The position numbers were made by a program, and so were the translations under genes. Shown one piece after another: positions 1-8,172 of a stretch of DNA of 64,000 nt; positions within the stretch are counted from its first letter, which is position 1, and each line of letters starts with the position of its first letter. Where the stretch lies: NCBI RefSeq assembly GCF_006385685.1, contig NZ_VFRP01000002.1, forward strand, positions 361,386 to 425,385. Direction: 5' to 3'. The notes beneath the pieces were generated by a model. That model saw only the letters and a list, made by a program, of their open reading frames with translations, was not told the DNA's origin and searched no databases. The stretch comes from Amaricoccus solimangrovi. GTDB taxonomy: Bacteria; Pseudomonadota; Alphaproteobacteria; Rhodobacterales; Rhodobacteraceae.

Positions 1-1
1 C

Positions 2-1165
2 ACCTACTACCAGTTCTCGACCTATTCGCTCTCGGTCATCCCGCTCTTCGTGCTGATGGGCGAATTCGCCACCCACGCGGGCCTGAGCCGGGCGCTCTAC
101 CGCGCGGCGGCCGCGTTCCTCGGCCACCGCCGGGGCGGGCTGGCGATGGCCTCGATCGGCGGCTGCGCGGCCTTCGGCGCGATCTGCGGCAGTTCGCTCG
201 CCACCGCCGCCACGATGGCCCAGGTCGCGCTCCCCGAGATGCGGCGCTATAACTACTCCGGCGCGCTCTCCACCGGCTCCCTCGCGGCCGGCGGCACCCT
301 CGGCATCCTGATTCCCCCCTCGGTGATCCTGGTGCTCTACGCGCTGATGGCCGAGCAGAACATCGCGCGGATGTTCGTCGCCGCGATCGTTCCGGGCATC
401 CTCGCCGCCGCCGGCTACATGATCGCCGTCGCGATCTTCGTCCGGCGCAATCCGGAGGATGGACCCGCCGGCCCGCGCGCGAGCACCGCCGAGCGGCTCG
501 GGGCGCTGCGCGAGACCTGGTCGATCGCGCTCATCTTCGGACTGGTCATCATCGGGATGTACCGGGGGTGGTTCACGCCCACCGAAGCCGCCGCCGTCGG
601 CGCTTTCGGCACCGGGATCCTCGCGATCCTGCGCGGCGGGATGCGGCTGGCGGGACTGCTCGAGTGCCTTCGCGGCGCGGCGAACACCTCGGCCATGATC
701 TTCCTGATCCTTCTCGGCGCGGAGATCTTCAACGCCTTCCTGGCCCAGACCCAGACACCCATGCTGGCCGCGAGCGCGATCTCGGCCTCCGGCCTCTCGC
801 CGATGTCGGTGCTGCTGGCGATGCTGCTGCTCTATCTCGTGCTCGGCTGCGTGATGGATTCGATGTCCATGCTGCTCCTGACCATTCCGATCTTCTATCC
901 GATCATCGCCGGGCTCGATTTCGGGATGCCGCGGGAGGACACGCTGATCTGGTTCGGGATTCTCGCCGTCGTCGTGGTCGAGGTCGGACTGATCACCCCG
1001 CCCGTCGGCATGAACGTCTTCGTCATCAACGGGATGGCGAGGGATGTCCCGATGCTCGAAAGCTTCCGCGGCGTCCTCCCCTTCCTCGTCAGCGATGCGA
1101 TCCGCATCGCCGCGCTGATCGCCTTTCCGGCCATCACGCTGGGCCTCGTCCGGCTTCTGGGATAG
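2..1165 (+). CDS. dctM: TRAP transporter large permease (DctM type), 5' end outside the window
   Basis: Inner-membrane transport subunit of a tripartite ATP-independent periplasmic transporter, which imports organic acids or related solutes using an ion gradient and a periplasmic binding protein. The frame is open from base 2, so the N-terminus lies before the window; the first internal Met is at 50. What remains is a long run of hydrophobic helices with the family's Gly-rich loops: an AAFGAICGSS segment, GGTLGILIPPS, and LITPPVGMNVFVI near the C-terminus. The small DctQ subunit and the binding protein would be expected upstream. The gene ends normally at a TAG, and the substrate cannot be read from this subunit. 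Family call secure; substrate unknown. Confidence 0.93.
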   Translation, partial: TYYQFSTYSLSVIPLFVLMGEFATHAGLSRALYRAAAAFLGHRRGGLAMASIGGCAAFGAICGSSLATAATMAQVALPEMRRYNYSGALSTGSLAAGGTLGILIPPSVILVLYALMAEQNIARMFVAAIVPGILAAAGYMIAVAIFVRRNPEDGPAGPRASTAERLGALRETWSIALIFGLVIIGMYRGWFTPTEAAAVGAFGTGILAILRGGMRLAGLLECLRGAANTSAMIFLILLGAEIFNAFLAQTQTPMLAASAISASGLSPMSVLLAMLLLYLVLGCVMDSMSMLLLTIPIFYPIIAGLDFGMPREDTLIWFGILAVVVVEVGLITPPVGMNVFVINGMARDVPMLESFRGVLPFLVSDAIRIAALIAFPAITLGLVRLLG

Positions 1166-1204
1166 GCGGACGGCCCGCGCGCGGCCGGCTCGGATCACGG
1201 CGGC

Positions 1205-1509
1205 GTCGAGATCGGGCTTGACCTGCGGATGTCGATCGCCCGCGGCTTCGGCCCGGAGCGAATCGTCGCTGTCACGATCGCGCCGGGTCGGTCAGAACTC
1301 CGATGGTCGACGGTCCGTTGGCCCAGCGCGGGGAAGCCGCGGCCATCGCGGACATCCCGATGGGCCGAAGGGCGGATCCGATGGAAGTCGCGGAGCCGAT
1401 CGCCTTCGCCCTTCAACCATCCCAGGCCTCGCTCGACGGGGCGACGCTCGACGTCGACGGCGGCGGCTACATCCGGCAAGCCGTGAAAGTCTGGTGGAAG
1501 GCTCGGTGA
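1205..1509 (+). pseudogene. Remnant of a short-chain dehydrogenase/reductase (C-terminal half, frameshifted)
   Basis: Two reading frames together carry the C-terminal half of an SDR enzyme. One frame around 1229-1290 reads FGPERIVAVTIAPG, matching the family's 'iRVNaIaPG' segment. The next frame from about 1297 reads MVDGPLAQRG, then PMGRRADPMEVAEPIAFAL and LDGATLDVDGGGYIR, the usual end of the fold. The frame changes near 1285-1300. The Rossmann Gly motif and the catalytic Tyr-Lys part are absent. It lies between the TRAP permease and the oxidase operon and has no convincing start, so I read it as decayed. Confidence 0.7.
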
Positions 1510-1716
1510 GCGTTCCGGGGGCCGGGTCGCCGATGCCCCCTCGCCGGCGAGCGCCTCGAGAGTGTCCCCCGGGAGCGCCAGGGAAGCGGCCGAGGAAACC
1601 CGGGCGGCCGGAGCCCGGATCTGGCCACAAGTTCAGCATGGTGGTTTCAAGCCGCCGATTGAGCTATGGTGTGTCGGTGAGGCTGGCCACGCCAACCACT
1701 GCCAAGGGGCATGTGC

Positions 1717-2541
1717 ATGGCAATCGCGGTGGTACTCGTCGTCGTCGTCGTCGGCTCGGTGCTGTTTCACCTGCTGAGCCCGTGGTGGTGGACGCCCATC
1801 GCCTCGAACTGGGGCTACATCGACCACACGCTGGTGATCACCTTCTGGATCACCGGGCTTGTCTTCGCGTCGGTCGTCCTGTTCATGGCCTATTGCGTCT
1901 TCCGCTTCCGTCATCGCGAGGGCGCGCGCGCGCGTTACGAGCCCGAGAGCAGGCGGCTGGAACTCTGGCTGACCGTGATCACCGCGGTCGGCGTCGCGGC
2001 GTTGCTGACCCCGGGTCTCTTCGTCTGGCACAGGTTCGTCACCGTCCCCGACGAGGCAGCCGACGTCGAGGTCATCGCCCAGCAATGGCAATGGAGCTAC
2101 CGGCTGCCGGGAGAGGACGGCCGGCTCGGCCAATCCAGCGCGCGGCTGATCGGGCCCGAAAACCCGCTCGGAGTCGATCCGGATGACCCGGCCGGCGCCG
2201 ACGACGTCATCATCGAGGCGGGCGACCTGCACCTGCCCGTCGATCGTCCGGTCAGGGTCCTGCTGCGCTCGATCGACGTGCTCCACGATTTCTACGTGCC
2301 GGAGTTCCGCGCCAAGATGGACATGGTGCCGGGGATGGTGACCTATTTCTGGTTCACCCCCACGCGCACCGGCGCCTTCGAGGTGCTCTGCGCCGAGCTT
2401 TGCGGCGTCGGCCACGCCTTCATGCGCGGGGCCGTCCAGATCGACGGCGAGGCGGACTACCAGGCCTGGCTCGGCGAGCAACCGACATTCGCCGCGCTGT
2501 CGCGGCCGGTACGCCTGGGGGCGGCGGCGCCCATGCGGTGA
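1717..2541 (+). CDS. coxB: Cytochrome c oxidase subunit II (CuA subunit)
   Basis: Accepts electrons from cytochrome c at its dinuclear CuA centre and passes them to subunit I. The 274-aa product has two N-terminal membrane helices (about residues 2-20 and 38-62; a further hydrophobic stretch near 86-104) and a periplasmic cupredoxin domain. CuA ligands are visible: H190 (VLHDFYVPEFR) and the CAELCGVGHAFM motif giving C225, E227, C229, H233 and M236. The aromatic electron-entry segment is QQWQWSY. I prefer ATG 1717 over ATG 1711 because AAGGGG (1704-1709) is then at normal spacing. First gene of the oxidase operon, 45 bases before coxA. No CxxCH heme motif is fused to the C-terminus. Confidence 0.95.
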   Translation: MAIAVVLVVVVVGSVLFHLLSPWWWTPIASNWGYIDHTLVITFWITGLVFASVVLFMAYCVFRFRHREGARARYEPESRRLELWLTVITAVGVAALLTPGLFVWHRFVTVPDEAADVEVIAQQWQWSYRLPGEDGRLGQSSARLIGPENPLGVDPDDPAGADDVIIEAGDLHLPVDRPVRVLLRSIDVLHDFYVPEFRAKMDMVPGMVTYFWFTPTRTGAFEVLCAELCGVGHAFMRGAVQIDGEADYQAWLGEQPTFAALSRPVRLGAAAPMR

Positions 2542-2586
2542 CGGAAGGGGAGCCGCGCGCGAAGGCGCCGGCACGGAGGAAGACCG

Positions 2587-4359
2587 ATGGTCGATGCGAC
2601 GCAGGAGATCGATACCGACATCCCGCCGGCCGAGGTACCGGAACTCGAACTCTACCATCCGAAAAGCTGGTGGACGACCTACGTCTTCTCGCAGGACGCC
2701 AAGATCATCGCGCTGCAATATTCGGGGACCGCGTTCGCCATCGGCCTCGTCGCGCTGGTGCTGTCCTGGTTGATCCGGCTGCAACTCGGCTTCCCCGGTC
2801 TCGTCGATTTTATCACGCCGGAGGCCTACTACCAGATCGTGACCATGCACGGCATGATCATGGTGGTCTACCTGCTGACCGCGCTCTTTCTCGGCGGCTT
2901 CGGCAACTACCTGATTCCGCTGATGGTCGGCGCCCGGGACATGGTGTTTCCCTACGTCAACATGCTCAGCTACTGGATCTACCTCCTGGCGGTGCTCGTG
3001 CTGGTCGCGAGCTTCTTCGCGCCCGGTGGACCGACCGGGGCGGGCTGGACGCTCTACCCGCCGCAGGCGATCCTGGGCGGCACGCCGGGCGGCCAGCAGG
3101 CCGGCATCCTGCTGATGCTCGCCTCGCTGATGCTCTTCATCATCGGCTTCACGATGGGCGGCCTCAACTACGTCGTCACCATCCTGCAGGGCAGGACCCG
3201 CGGCATGACGCTGATGCGGATGCCGCTCACCCTCTGGGGCATCTTCACCGCCACGGTCATGGCGCTTCTCGCCTTCCCTGCGCTCTTCGTCGCCTGCGTG
3301 ATGATGATGTTCGACCGCGTGCTCGGCACGAGCTTCTTCATGCCGGCGCTGGTCGAGATGGGCGAGCAGCTCAAATACGGCGGCGGCAGCCCGATCCTGT
3401 TCCAGCACCTCTTCTGGTTCTTCGGCCATCCCGAGGTCTACATCGTCGCCCTGCCCGCCTTCGGCATCGTCTCCGACCTGATCAGCGTCCACGCCCGCAA
3501 GAACATCTTCGGCTACCGGATGATGGTCTGGGCGATCGTGATCATCGGGGCGCTCTCCTTCGTGGTCTGGGCGCACCACATGTACGTCTCGGGCATGGAC
3601 CCGCGCTTCGGCTTCTTCTTCGCCACGACGACGCTGGTCATCGCCGTGCCGACGGCGCTCAAGGTGTACAACTGGATCCTGACGCTCTGGCGCGGCGACA
3701 TCCATCTGAGGCTGCCGATGCTCTTCGCGCTCGCCTTCATCGTCACCTTCCTCAACGGCGGGCTGACCGGGCTCTTTCTCGGCAACGTCGTCGTCGACGT
3801 GCCGCTCTCCGACACGATGTTCGTGGTGGCGCATTTCCACATGGTGATGGGGGTGGCGCCGATCCTCGTCATCTTCGGGGCGATCTACCACTGGTATCCG
3901 AAGATCACCGGCCGGATGCTCGACGAGAAGATGGGCCGGTTCCACTTCTGGGTGACATTCGTCGGCGCCTATGCGATCTTCTTCCCGATGCACTACGTCG
4001 GGCTGGTCGGGGTGCCGCGGCGCTACGTCGAACTCGGCGACCCGGCCTTCGTCACCACGCCGGTGCACGGGCTCAACGCCTTCATCACCGTGGCCGCCCT
4101 CGTCGTCGGCTTCGCGCAGCTCGTCTTCCTGTTCAACATCGTCTGGAGCCTGCGCCACGGCCGGCCGTCCGGCGGCAATCCCTGGGGCGCCGCCTCGCTC
4201 GAGTGGCAGACGCCCGAGACGCCGCCGGGCCACGGCAACTGGGGCCGCGAACTGCCGATCGTCTACCGCTGGGCCTACGACTACAGCGTGCCGGGCGCCC
4301 CGCGCGACTTCATCGCCCAGGACGATCCCTGGCCACAGCCGCCCGCGCGCCCGTCATGA
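2587..4359 (+). CDS. coxA: Cytochrome c oxidase subunit I
   Basis: Catalytic heme-copper subunit that reduces O2 to water and pumps protons. The 590-aa product has the expected twelve hydrophobic segments. Ligands visible: H88 (MHGMIM, low-spin heme), H281 with Y285 in FFGHPEVY (CuB and the crosslinked Tyr), H330-H331 (WAHHMY, CuB), and the two His of VAHFHMVMG (high-spin and low-spin heme). E283 in HPEVY is the D-channel Glu of A1-type oxidases. A GGAGGAAGACC ribosome site directly precedes the ATG. The stop overlaps the next start as ATGA, implying translational coupling with the adjoining subunit III-like gene. Confidence 0.97.
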   Translation: MVDATQEIDTDIPPAEVPELELYHPKSWWTTYVFSQDAKIIALQYSGTAFAIGLVALVLSWLIRLQLGFPGLVDFITPEAYYQIVTMHGMIMVVYLLTALFLGGFGNYLIPLMVGARDMVFPYVNMLSYWIYLLAVLVLVASFFAPGGPTGAGWTLYPPQAILGGTPGGQQAGILLMLASLMLFIIGFTMGGLNYVVTILQGRTRGMTLMRMPLTLWGIFTATVMALLAFPALFVACVMMMFDRVLGTSFFMPALVEMGEQLKYGGGSPILFQHLFWFFGHPEVYIVALPAFGIVSDLISVHARKNIFGYRMMVWAIVIIGALSFVVWAHHMYVSGMDPRFGFFFATTTLVIAVPTALKVYNWILTLWRGDIHLRLPMLFALAFIVTFLNGGLTGLFLGNVVVDVPLSDTMFVVAHFHMVMGVAPILVIFGAIYHWYPKITGRMLDEKMGRFHFWVTFVGAYAIFFPMHYVGLVGVPRRYVELGDPAFVTTPVHGLNAFITVAALVVGFAQLVFLFNIVWSLRHGRPSGGNPWGAASLEWQTPETPPGHGNWGRELPIVYRWAYDYSVPGAPRDFIAQDDPWPQPPARPS

Positions 4360-5057
4360 GCGTGATCCTCGTCTTCCTCGTGGTGGTGATCGGCTTCGCG
4401 GGCTGGTGGCTCGCGCATCAGCGGCTCCTGTCCAAGCCCTGGCTCGAGGTCGGGCCCGACCCACTGGGAGGGCCGCGGCCGACGGGCATGCCGACCGAGA
4501 AGATCGCGCTCGGCATCTTCCTCGCGGTGGTCGGCGCGCTCTTCGCCCTGTTCGCCAGTGCCTACTTCATGCGCATGGAATTCGCCGACTGGCGGCCGAT
4601 CCCGATCCCGCGGATCGTCTGGCTGAACACCGGCGTGCTGGTTCTCGCCAGCGTCGCGCTGGAATGCGCCCTCGCCGCGGACCGTCAGCATGACCGGGGC
4701 TCGCTGCGCCTCAGCCTCGCCGCCGGCGCCGTCGCGACGGTCACCTTCCTCGGTGGCCAACTCGTCGCCTGGCGCGATCTCGCCGCCAGCGGATACCTCG
4801 TGACCGGCAACCCGGCCAACAGCTTCTTCTATCTCCTGACCGGGCTGCACGGCCTGCACATCCTCGGCGGCCTGGTGGCGCTGGCGCGCGCCACTCCCGC
4901 GGCCTGGGGCACGGGCGACGCGCGCGGGCTCCGGCTCCGTCTCGAGCTCTGCGTCGCCTACTGGCACTTCCTCCTGTTCGTGTGGCTCTGCCTGCTGGTC
5001 CTCTTCACCGGCTGGGCGACCGGCTTCGTCAACATCTGCCGCGGTTTCCTGACCTGA
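4356..5057 (+). CDS. Cytochrome c oxidase subunit III-like membrane protein (divergent copy)
   Basis: A 233-aa hydrophobic protein of the heme-copper oxidase subunit III family. The second half carries the family signature: NSFFYLLTGLHGLHILGGL followed by YWHFLLFVWLCLLVLFTGW. The N-terminal part differs from ordinary subunit III, with one helix, a polar loop (GPDPLGGPRPTGMPTEK) and then ALGIFLAVVGALFALF. Start by ATGA overlap with coxA. A second, more canonical subunit III follows 11 bases later. Probably a structural partner of subunit I that binds lipid and stabilises proton pumping; its division of labour with the next gene is not evident. Confidence 0.85.
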   Translation: MSVILVFLVVVIGFAGWWLAHQRLLSKPWLEVGPDPLGGPRPTGMPTEKIALGIFLAVVGALFALFASAYFMRMEFADWRPIPIPRIVWLNTGVLVLASVALECALAADRQHDRGSLRLSLAAGAVATVTFLGGQLVAWRDLAASGYLVTGNPANSFFYLLTGLHGLHILGGLVALARATPAAWGTGDARGLRLRLELCVAYWHFLLFVWLCLLVLFTGWATGFVNICRGFLT

Positions 5058-5068
5058 GGTCCCCGAGC

Positions 5069-5782
5069 ATGACCGACGTCCCTTCCGTTCCCGTTCGATC
5101 CCGCCCCCCGGGCTGGCGCGGCATCGTCGCCGACTGGTCCTCGGACCAGCGCGCCTTCAAGCAGGTCTCCTGGAAGAAGGCGATGATGTGGATCTTCCTG
5201 CTGAGCGACACCTTCGTCTTCAGCTGCTTCCTCGTCGCCTACATGACCGCGCGCAGTTCGACGACGATCCCCTGGCCGAACCCGAGCGAGGTCTTCGCAC
5301 TACACCTGTTCGGCCAGGACATCCCGCTGATCCTGATCGCGATCATGACCTTCGTGCTCATCTCCTCCTCGGGCACGATGGCCCTCGCAGTCAACTACGG
5401 CTACCGCCGCGATCGGAGGATGACGGCCCGGCTGATGCTCGCCACCGCCGCGCTCGGCGCGACCTTCGTCGGCATGCAGGCCTTCGAATGGACCAAGCTC
5501 ATCCGCGAGGGCGTCCGGCCCTGGAGCAATCCCTGGGGCGCCGAGCAGTTCGGCGCGACCTTCTTCATGATCACCGGCTTCCACGGCACCCACGTGACCT
5601 TTGGGGTGATCTTCCTGCTCATCATCGCGCGGAAGGTGCTGCGCGGAGACTTCGACACCGGCAGGCGGGGCTATTTCACCAGCCGGAGGGGCGGCTACGA
5701 GAACGTCGAGGTGATGGGGCTCTACTGGCACTTCGTCGACCTCGTCTGGGTCTTCATCTTCGCCTTCTTCTACCTGTGGTGA
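5069..5782 (+). CDS. coxC: Cytochrome c oxidase subunit III
   Basis: The canonical subunit III of this operon, 237 aa with about five hydrophobic helices. Family landmarks: WIFLLSDTFVFSCFLVAY near the N-terminus, GMQAFEWTKLI in the middle, then FFMITGFHGTHVTFGVIFL, and the C-terminal GLYWHFVDLVWVFIFAFFYLW. Start ATG 5069 follows a GAGGT about 7 bases upstream. Lies between the divergent subunit III copy and the subunit IV gene (7 bases downstream), so all are probably made from one transcript and assemble together in the inner membrane. Confidence 0.95.
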   Translation: MTDVPSVPVRSRPPGWRGIVADWSSDQRAFKQVSWKKAMMWIFLLSDTFVFSCFLVAYMTARSSTTIPWPNPSEVFALHLFGQDIPLILIAIMTFVLISSSGTMALAVNYGYRRDRRMTARLMLATAALGATFVGMQAFEWTKLIREGVRPWSNPWGAEQFGATFFMITGFHGTHVTFGVIFLLIIARKVLRGDFDTGRRGYFTSRRGGYENVEVMGLYWHFVDLVWVFIFAFFYLW

Positions 5783-5789
5783 GGCGCAC

Positions 5790-6173
5790 ATGCCTGAAAC
5801 AATCGTCCACGGCCCGGCAGTTCCGGACACCCACGCCAACCTCGCGGCGGTCGCGCACGAGGAGGGCCAGCACCATCCGCTGAAGGTCTACTTCATCGTC
5901 TGGGGCTGGCTTTTCGTACTGAGCGCCTGTTCCTACCTCGTCGACTACGTCGGCCTGCGGGGCTACCCGCGCTGGTCGCTCATCCTGCTCTTCATGCTGA
6001 TAAAGGCCGGGCTGATCGTCGCGGTCTTCATGCACATGGTCTGGGAGCGCCGGGCGCTGGCCTACGCCATCCTCTTGCCGATGTTCGCAGTCATCGTCTT
6101 CGTCGGGATCATGGCCGTCGAGTCCGATTATACCGTCCTCATCCGCCGGGAGTATTTCGCGGCGGACAAGTAG
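5790..6173 (+). CDS. coxD: Cytochrome c oxidase subunit IV family protein
   Basis: A 127-aa protein with three predicted membrane helices: YFIVWGWLFVLSACSYLV, LILLFMLIKAGLIVAVFMHM and YAILLPMFAVIVFVGIMAV. The AFMHM-like pattern (here VAVFMHMVWE) and the His-rich N-terminal tail (HEEGQHHPLK) fit the prokaryotic subunit IV family found in SoxM/bo-type operons, where it aids assembly of the CuB site. Ribosome site GAGG seven bases before the ATG. Directly follows coxC. Length is normal for the family. Confidence 0.88.
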   Translation: MPETIVHGPAVPDTHANLAAVAHEEGQHHPLKVYFIVWGWLFVLSACSYLVDYVGLRGYPRWSLILLFMLIKAGLIVAVFMHMVWERRALAYAILLPMFAVIVFVGIMAVESDYTVLIRREYFAADK

Positions 6174-6212
6174 AAGTGTGACGCCCGAAGCGCCTCGCAA
6201 GGGAGGAACCAA

Positions 6213-6539
6213 GTGCTCTACGACATCCTGGTTGTGGTCTTTCTTACCCTGCGCGGTGTCGCCGCGGCGGCGGTTCTTGGTCTCGGCTTCGCGTTCCTGA
6301 TCTTCCTGGGCGATGCGAATGCGCGGGGAAGATCACTCGTGTCCGAGCGGTTCGACAGGCTTGCCATGCTGGTGGTCTATCTGTCCTGGTTCGGCCCCCT
6401 CTGGTGGCTGGGCTTCAGCGAGCCTTGGCTCATGGTCGCCTGCGGGGCGACGACGGTCCTCTGCGCCGTCTATGCCGCCAGCTTCCGGGCAGCGGCGTCA
6501 CCAAACCGCGCCGGGTTGCCCGGAGGCTCCAACTCTTGA
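6213..6539 (+). CDS. Small membrane protein of the oxidase operon, tail altered by an IS end
   Basis: A 108-aa hydrophobic protein starting at GTG 6213, preceded by a strong GGGAGGAACC site. Three hydrophobic stretches are visible (residues about 3-32, 47-62, 66-85), with a charged loop DANARGRSLVSERFDR. It sits 39 bases after the subunit IV gene and probably belongs to the operon. I do not recognise the family. The last dozen codons (NRAGLPGGSNS) lie inside the terminal repeat of an IS3-family element that begins near 6502, so the native C-terminus was probably a little different. Function unknown. Confidence 0.7.
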   Translation: MLYDILVVVFLTLRGVAAAAVLGLGFAFLIFLGDANARGRSLVSERFDRLAMLVVYLSWFGPLWWLGFSEPWLMVACGATTVLCAVYAASFRAAASPNRAGLPGGSNS

Positions 6540-6683
6540 GAGACTGGAGCCATGACGAAGAGAATCCCGCCCTATAGTCCCGAGGTGCGCGCCCGCCCCG
6601 TCCGGATGGTCATGGACCATCCGGAGGAGCACGGCTCGCAATGGGCCGCGATCCAGTCGATCGCGGCGAAGATCGGTTGTTAA
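6502..6683 (+). mobile_element. Truncated IS3-family element: left end plus start of orfA
   Basis: Bases 6504-6527 contain AACCGCGCCGGG, then TTGCCCGGAGGC, nearly identical to the outer end of the IS3-family element at 63491 (one base differs in this stretch), and are therefore read as the terminal inverted repeat. It is followed by the first 43 codons of an orfA and nothing further of the element. The rest of the IS is missing, so it is an immobile relic. Its end overlaps and replaces the 3' end of the gene at 6213. Confidence 0.75.
6552..6683 (+). pseudogene. IS3-family transposase OrfA, N-terminal fragment
   Basis: Forty-three codons starting [20 protein letters not shown] and ending in [16 protein letters not shown] before a TAA. 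This is the beginning of the helix-turn-helix DNA-binding protein OrfA of IS3-family elements ('YSPEvReRaVrmv...W.[11 protein letters not shown]'), normally about 90-100 residues. The recognition helix and the leucine-zipper part are lost. A GGAGC site precedes the ATG. Confidence 0.75.
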
Positions 6684-6720
6684 CTCCCGGAAGGCGGAGC
6701 TGCCTCGGGATCGACCGCGC

Positions 6721-7224
6721 TCAGTCCTGATCCTCGGGATCGAGGCCGCCGAGGCGTGTCGTGAACAGGCACCGCACGAGCGCCGAGCGCCTCGATATGC
6801 CCAGCTTGGCGCAGGCGCGGCGGCAATGCTCGCGGACCGTATAGGCGCTGATGCCAAGCCTGCGGGCGATCTGCTTGTCGGTCAGCCCCTCGGCGATCAT
6901 GCAGCCGACCTTCAATTCGCGTTGCGTCAGCCGTTGCGCGATGCACTGCTCGGCGACGGCGGCTTCCGGGGCCTCCGAGGAGAAGACCACGAAGACGTCG
7001 CCATTGCACAGCAGGCGGCCTGCGACATGGGCCCGCAGCCGGCAGACCTCTTCATCCTCGAAATCGGCCGCGACCCAGGATTCCTGTCTGATCGCCGCCA
7101 GGTGGCTTCCCGCGAAAACGAACTCCCGCACAGATGGATCGAACCGCGACAACAGCGCCAGGAGACGGGCGCCGCCGCTTCGCGGCACGGGCATCACCGC
7201 GTTGGCTGGCGCATGGGCGGTCAT
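6721..7224 (-). CDS. LuxR-type helix-turn-helix transcriptional regulator
   Basis: A 167-aa protein whose C-terminal third is a LuxR/FixJ-type DNA-binding domain: LTQRELKVGCMIAEGLTDKQ, then IARRLGISAYTVREHCRRA and CAKLGISRRSALV (about residues 99-152). The N-terminal part (residues 15-90) shows no conserved receiver-domain Asp pattern or autoinducer-domain motif I can recognise. The ATG overlaps the stop of the upstream methyltransferase gene as ATGA, so it is co-translated as the last gene of the minus-strand run. It could regulate that run or be a separate passenger. The 3' end abuts the IS relic at 6502-6683. Confidence 0.85.
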   Translation of the reverse strand: MTAHAPANAVMPVPRSGGARLLALLSRFDPSVREFVFAGSHLAAIRQESWVAADFEDEEVCRLRAHVAGRLLCNGDVFVVFSSEAPEAAVAEQCIAQRLTQRELKVGCMIAEGLTDKQIARRLGISAYTVREHCRRACAKLGISRRSALVRCLFTTRLGGLDPEDQD

Positions 7225-8141
7225 CTCGACGTCTCGCTGGCGGCCGCGGCCCGTCGCGCCACCACATGCAGCCAGTCACCGGCGCCGCCGGGCTCGACCG
7301 GGCGGCAGTCAAGCGGATCGAACCCGGCCGCGGCGAGGGCGCGCATCACCTCCTCGCGGCTGGGCCAGCGCTGTCGGTGGATCTCGGTCCACGCGTGCCG
7401 CCCGTGACCCGGCGCGCCGAGACGGATCGCCGCGACGCTGCCGCGGCCCTCCGGATCGATCCTGATCCGCCATTCCGAGCGGATCGCTCCGATCCTCAGG
7501 GACTGCCGCGCCCGCGTCCCGCCGCGGCTGGCGCCTTCCGGGATGAAGTCGAAGACAAGCGTCCCGCCCGGCAGCAGGTTGCGCGCGAAGCCCCTGATGG
7601 TCGCCGCCAGATCGGACGGGGACAGGAGGTAGTTGATCGTATCGAAGGTACAGCTCAGCGTCTCGACCGGCTCGGGCAGCGCAAGGCGCCGCATGTCCAT
7701 CCGCAGGAGCCGCGCGGGCGTGCCCCTCAGCCGTTTCGCGGCGAGGCGCAGCATCGACGGCGACCGGTCCACGCCGATGAGCGCGCCGCCGAAGCGGCTG
7801 AGATAGCTCAGGAACAGCCCGGTGCCGCACCCGATGTCAGCGATGCTTCCGGTCCCGATGCCGAAGCGCGCGCGGCTTTCGGAAAACGCGTCCAGCACGC
7901 TTGGGAGAGCCCATTCACCCATGGCCTTGTCATAGATCGCCGCGAAAGACGAATACGGTCTCGCGCGTCGCCCCTGCCTGACCGTGTCGTCCGAGAAAGC
8001 AGTGTGACCGCGCCATCGAACGACATCTGGATCATCATGCGGAACCACCCGCGCTCTCGATGAAAGCGGGATGGACTCGGACGGTCCACTGTCAGATGAG
8101 TTTGACACGACTGGGCCCTCGAAGAAAGCTTCAACGGGCAT
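7221..8141 (-). CDS. Class I SAM-dependent methyltransferase
   Basis: Rossmann-fold methyltransferase. Motif I is IADIGCGTGLFLSYL, followed by the acidic end of strand 2 in LIGVDRSPSMLRLA, then RLLRMDMRRL and the strand-4 segment LSCTFDTINYLL, and a GGTLVFDFIPEG strand-5 region. This resembles small-molecule methyltransferases of the Methyltransf_11/25 type; the substrate cannot be read. The N-terminus is uncertain. An upstream start at 8225 would overlap the protease gene by 53 bases, so I chose ATG 8141 (306 aa), but the conserved fold begins only near YSSFAAIYDKAMGEW, so the true start could be later. Stop overlaps the LuxR gene. Confidence 0.8.
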   Translation of the reverse strand: MPVEAFFEGPVVSNSSDSGPSESIPLSSRARVVPHDDPDVVRWRGHTAFSDDTVRQGRRARPYSSFAAIYDKAMGEWALPSVLDAFSESRARFGIGTGSIADIGCGTGLFLSYLSRFGGALIGVDRSPSMLRLAAKRLRGTPARLLRMDMRRLALPEPVETLSCTFDTINYLLSPSDLAATIRGFARNLLPGGTLVFDFIPEGASRGGTRARQSLRIGAIRSEWRIRIDPEGRGSVAAIRLGAPGHGRHAWTEIHRQRWPSREEVMRALAAAGFDPLDCRPVEPGGAGDWLHVVARRAAAASETSR

Positions 8142-8172
8142 ATGAGGAACATTTGACACGGCGCGGGCTTCT

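Noticed and set aside
1633..4233. 866-codon open frame on the minus strand opposite coxB/coxA
   Set aside because: His/Asp/Arg/Glu-rich shadow of a high-GC gene; the plus strand carries clear oxidase subunits with metal ligands.
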